From assembly GCA_025362615.1 (NCBI GenBank), contig JANYFQ010000154.1, forward strand, positions 1 through 7,575: 7,575 nucleotides of DNA, read 5' to 3'. A program made the position numbers and the translations under genes. The notes beneath the pieces are model-generated. The model did not search any database. It was given only the letters and a program-made list of their open reading frames with translations, and was not told the DNA's origin. This DNA comes from Hymenobacter sp. GTDB taxonomy: Bacteria > Bacteroidota > Bacteroidia > Cytophagales > Hymenobacteraceae. This document shows, one piece after another, positions 6,215 to 7,575 of this stretch (its first letter is position 1; the number at the start of each line of letters is the position of its first letter).

Positions 6215-7450
6215 CTATTTAAACGCCTGAATGCCCGTAATATCCGCACCCGTTATCAGCAAGTGAATGTCGTGGGTGCCCTCGTACGTCACCACCGATT
6301 CCAGGTTCATCATGTGGCGCATGATGGGGTACTCGCCCGTGATGCCCATGCCGCCGTGGATTTGGCGGGCTTCGCGGGCCACGTTCAGGGCCATTTCGAC
6401 CGAGTTGCGCTTGGCCATCGAGATTTGGGCGCTCGTGGCTTTGCCTTCGTTTTTCAAAACCCCTAAGCGCCACACCATGAGTTGGGCCTTGGTGATTTCG
6501 GTAATCATCTCGCTCAGTTTCTTTTGCTGGAGCTGGAAGCTCGCAATCGGCTTGCCGAACTGCTCGCGTTGCAGGCTGTATTTCAGGGCCGACTCGTAGC
6601 AATCGATGGCCGCGCCGATGGCACCCCAGGCGATGCCAAAGCGGGCCGAATCGAGGCAGGAAAGGGGGCCTTTGAGCCCGTCGATGTTGGGCAGCAGGTT
6701 TTCCTTGGGCACCTTCACGTTGTCGAACACCAACTCGCCGGTGCAGGAGGCCCGCAGGCTCCACTTGTTGTGGATTTCGGGGGTTGTGAAGCCTTCCATG
6801 CCGCGCTCGACGATGATGCCCTTGATGCGGCCCTGCTCGTTTTTGGCCCACACGACGGCAATCTGGCAGTCGGGCGAGTTCGAAATCCACATCTTGGCCC
6901 CGTTGAGCAAGTAGTAGTCGCCCATGTCCTTGATGTTGGTGGTCATGCCGCCGGGGTTTGAGCCGTGGTCGGGCTCCGTTAGGCCGAAACAGCCGAGCCA
7001 CTCGCCGCTGGCCAGCTTGGGCAGGAAGCGGTGCCGCTGCTCTTCCGAGCCGTAGGCGTAGATGGGGAACATTACCAGCGAGCCCTGCACCGAGGCGCAG
7101 GAGCGCATCCCGGAGTCGCCGCGCTCGATTTCCTGCATGATGAGGCCATAGCTGATGTAGTCCATGCCGCCGCCGCCGTACTCCGTGGGCACCGTCGGGC
7201 CGAAGGCTCCGACGTCGCCAAACTTCTTCACGATTTCCTTCGGGAAGCGGGCCTCCTGCGCCCACTGCTCGACGTGGGGGTTGATTTCTTTCTTCACGAA
7301 GTCGCGCATGGACTGCCGGATGAGCAAATGCTCCTCGGTCAGTAGCCCGTCGAGGTCAAAATAATCGGTGAATCCGTTGGCGTTGGTGCTGCCGCCCTGG
7401 GCGGTGTGGGCTTTGGCTTCGGGGGAGAGTACGTCGGCGATGGAGGACAT
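6215..7450 (-). CDS. acyl-CoA dehydrogenase, glutaryl-CoA dehydrogenase type
   Basis: A 411-residue FAD flavoenzyme. The closest fit is glutaryl-CoA dehydrogenase (GcdH), which oxidises and decarboxylates glutaryl-CoA to crotonyl-CoA in lysine and tryptophan breakdown, passing electrons to ETF. Motifs: RSCASVQGSL (116-125), YAYGSEEQRHRFLPKLASGE, the FAD/substrate motif CFGLTEPDHGSNPGGM (154-169), WISNSP (188-193), the FAD-contact REQFGKPI (295-302), RQIHGGMGITGEY, and the catalytic-base motif TYEGTHDIH (388-396) with Glu390. Residues that distinguish decarboxylating GcdH are kept: Glu109, Arg116, Ser117 and Tyr389 correspond to human mature Glu87, Arg94, Ser95 and Tyr369. The LTEP motif has GSN where most relatives have GSD, and 30 loosely conserved residues precede the fold. 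The ATG at 7450 (MSSIADVL) is preferred to an in-frame ATG at 7510, which would add a Cys/Pro/Arg-rich stretch. It appears to be transcribed alone, ending at the shared hairpin terminator. Confidence 0.93.
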   Translation of the reverse strand: MSSIADVLSPEAKAHTAQGGSTNANGFTDYFDLDGLLTEEHLLIRQSMRDFVKKEINPHVEQWAQEARFPKEIVKKFGDVGAFGPTVPTEYGGGGMDYISYGLIMQEIERGDSGMRSCASVQGSLVMFPIYAYGSEEQRHRFLPKLASGEWLGCFGLTEPDHGSNPGGMTTNIKDMGDYYLLNGAKMWISNSPDCQIAVVWAKNEQGRIKGIIVERGMEGFTTPEIHNKWSLRASCTGELVFDNVKVPKENLLPNIDGLKGPLSCLDSARFGIAWGAIGAAIDCYESALKYSLQREQFGKPIASFQLQQKKLSEMITEITKAQLMVWRLGVLKNEGKATSAQISMAKRNSVEMALNVAREARQIHGGMGITGEYPIMRHMMNLESVVTYEGTHDIHLLITGADITGIQAFK

Positions 7451-7475
7451 GGGGTGGGGGTTGAGGTTCAGGCGG

Positions 7476-7511
7476 CAACGATAACAGGGGCAGGGCCGGC
7501 GGGGTTTCAAA
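7476..7511 (-). promoter_or_regulatory. weak promoter candidate for the acyl-CoA dehydrogenase gene
   Basis: On the minus strand, TATCGTTG (plus 7476-7483) is one mismatch from the -7 consensus TAnnTTTG. A TTTG (plus 7508-7511) lies 24 bases upstream, slightly further than the usual spacing. It would start transcription about 20 bases before the ATG at 7450. Pattern match only. Confidence 0.2.
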
Positions 7512-7523
7512 AAGAATTTCTCG

Positions 7524-7541
7524 CACAGCGTTCACAGCGTT
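7524..7541 (+). repeat. two tandem copies of a 9-bp repeat
   Basis: CACAGCGTT occurs twice back to back at 7524-7532 and 7533-7541, running directly into the left arm of the inverted repeat at 7539-7575. The next bases (TGCACGGAG) look like a diverged third unit. The array is non-coding and lies upstream of the acyl-CoA dehydrogenase gene. Confidence 0.75.
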
Positions 7542-7575
7542 GCACGGAGTTTTAATACTCAAAACTCCGTGCAAC
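7539..7575. repeat. 15-bp perfect inverted repeat at the window edge
   Basis: The arms GTTGCACGGAGTTTT (7539-7553) and AAAACTCCGTGCAAC (7561-7575) pair perfectly around a 7-base loop. The right arm reaches the last base of the window, so the repeat may be longer. The A/T pairs lie next to the loop and the G/C pairs outside, the reverse of an intrinsic terminator. Together with the tandem 9-mers it looks like a dispersed intergenic palindromic element, but copy number cannot be seen here. Confidence 0.7.

Noticed and set aside
6482..6961. Plus-strand open frame of 159 codons inside the acyl-CoA dehydrogenase gene
   Set aside because: Composition and lack of motifs mark it as a reverse-strand shadow of a well-conserved enzyme gene.
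7451..7510. 20-residue N-terminal extension of the acyl-CoA dehydrogenase from an upstream in-frame ATG
   Set aside because: The added Cys/Pro/Arg-rich stretch has no counterpart in the family; the ATG at 7450 gives a normal length.
1..7575. CRISPR arrays, tRNA or rRNA genes, insertion sequences
   Set aside because: No regularly spaced direct repeats, no cloverleaf or ribosomal RNA signature, and no transposase frame were seen.

Overview
The window looks like a chromosomal segment of a high-GC member of the Bacteroidota, most likely a Hymenobacter-like Cytophagales bacterium. The evidence is the strongly GC-biased codon use, the lack of clear Shine-Dalgarno sequences before the genes, a secreted esterase with a type IX secretion sorting tail (a system confined to Bacteroidota), and proteins typical of the phylum. 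The genus is an inference.

Layout from left to right. (1) 32-1096 (+): a DUF3089 alpha/beta-hydrolase-like lipoprotein. (2) 1127-1969 (-): a classical short-chain dehydrogenase/reductase, convergent with gene 1. (3) 2060-3481 (+): a secreted esterase with an N-terminal starch-binding-like domain and a C-terminal type IX sorting domain, divergent from gene 2. (4) 3581-5059 (+): guaB, IMP dehydrogenase, intact, with two inverted repeats in its 99-bp leader. (5) 5126-5407 (+) and 5391-5720 (+): a DUF433 antitoxin and an overlapping DUF5615 (PIN-like) toxin. The toxin frame is cut by an in-frame TAA at codon 65, but recognisable family sequence continues in the same frame to a second stop at 5718-5720. 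(6) 5757-6134 (+): a small exported protein of unknown function with a DUF4177-like C-terminal half. (7) 6145-6194: a perfect 23-bp hairpin that should end transcription from both sides. (8) 6215-7450 (-): a glutaryl-CoA-dehydrogenase-type acyl-CoA dehydrogenase. (9) 7524-7575: tandem 9-bp repeats and a 15-bp inverted repeat running off the right edge.

The genes do not form one pathway. guaB (GTP synthesis) and the acyl-CoA dehydrogenase (probably lysine/tryptophan degradation via glutaryl-CoA) are housekeeping enzymes. The esterase and the lipoprotein act in the envelope or outside the cell. The toxin-antitoxin pair and the small exported protein form an accessory patch between the two housekeeping genes, and it appears less GC-rich than guaB.

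No clearly new multi-gene system is visible. The strongest anomaly is the toxin broken by a single stop codon with its full-length remainder preserved. Next come the guaB leader hairpin, whose 3' arm ends at the base before the start codon, and the repeat structure at the right edge.
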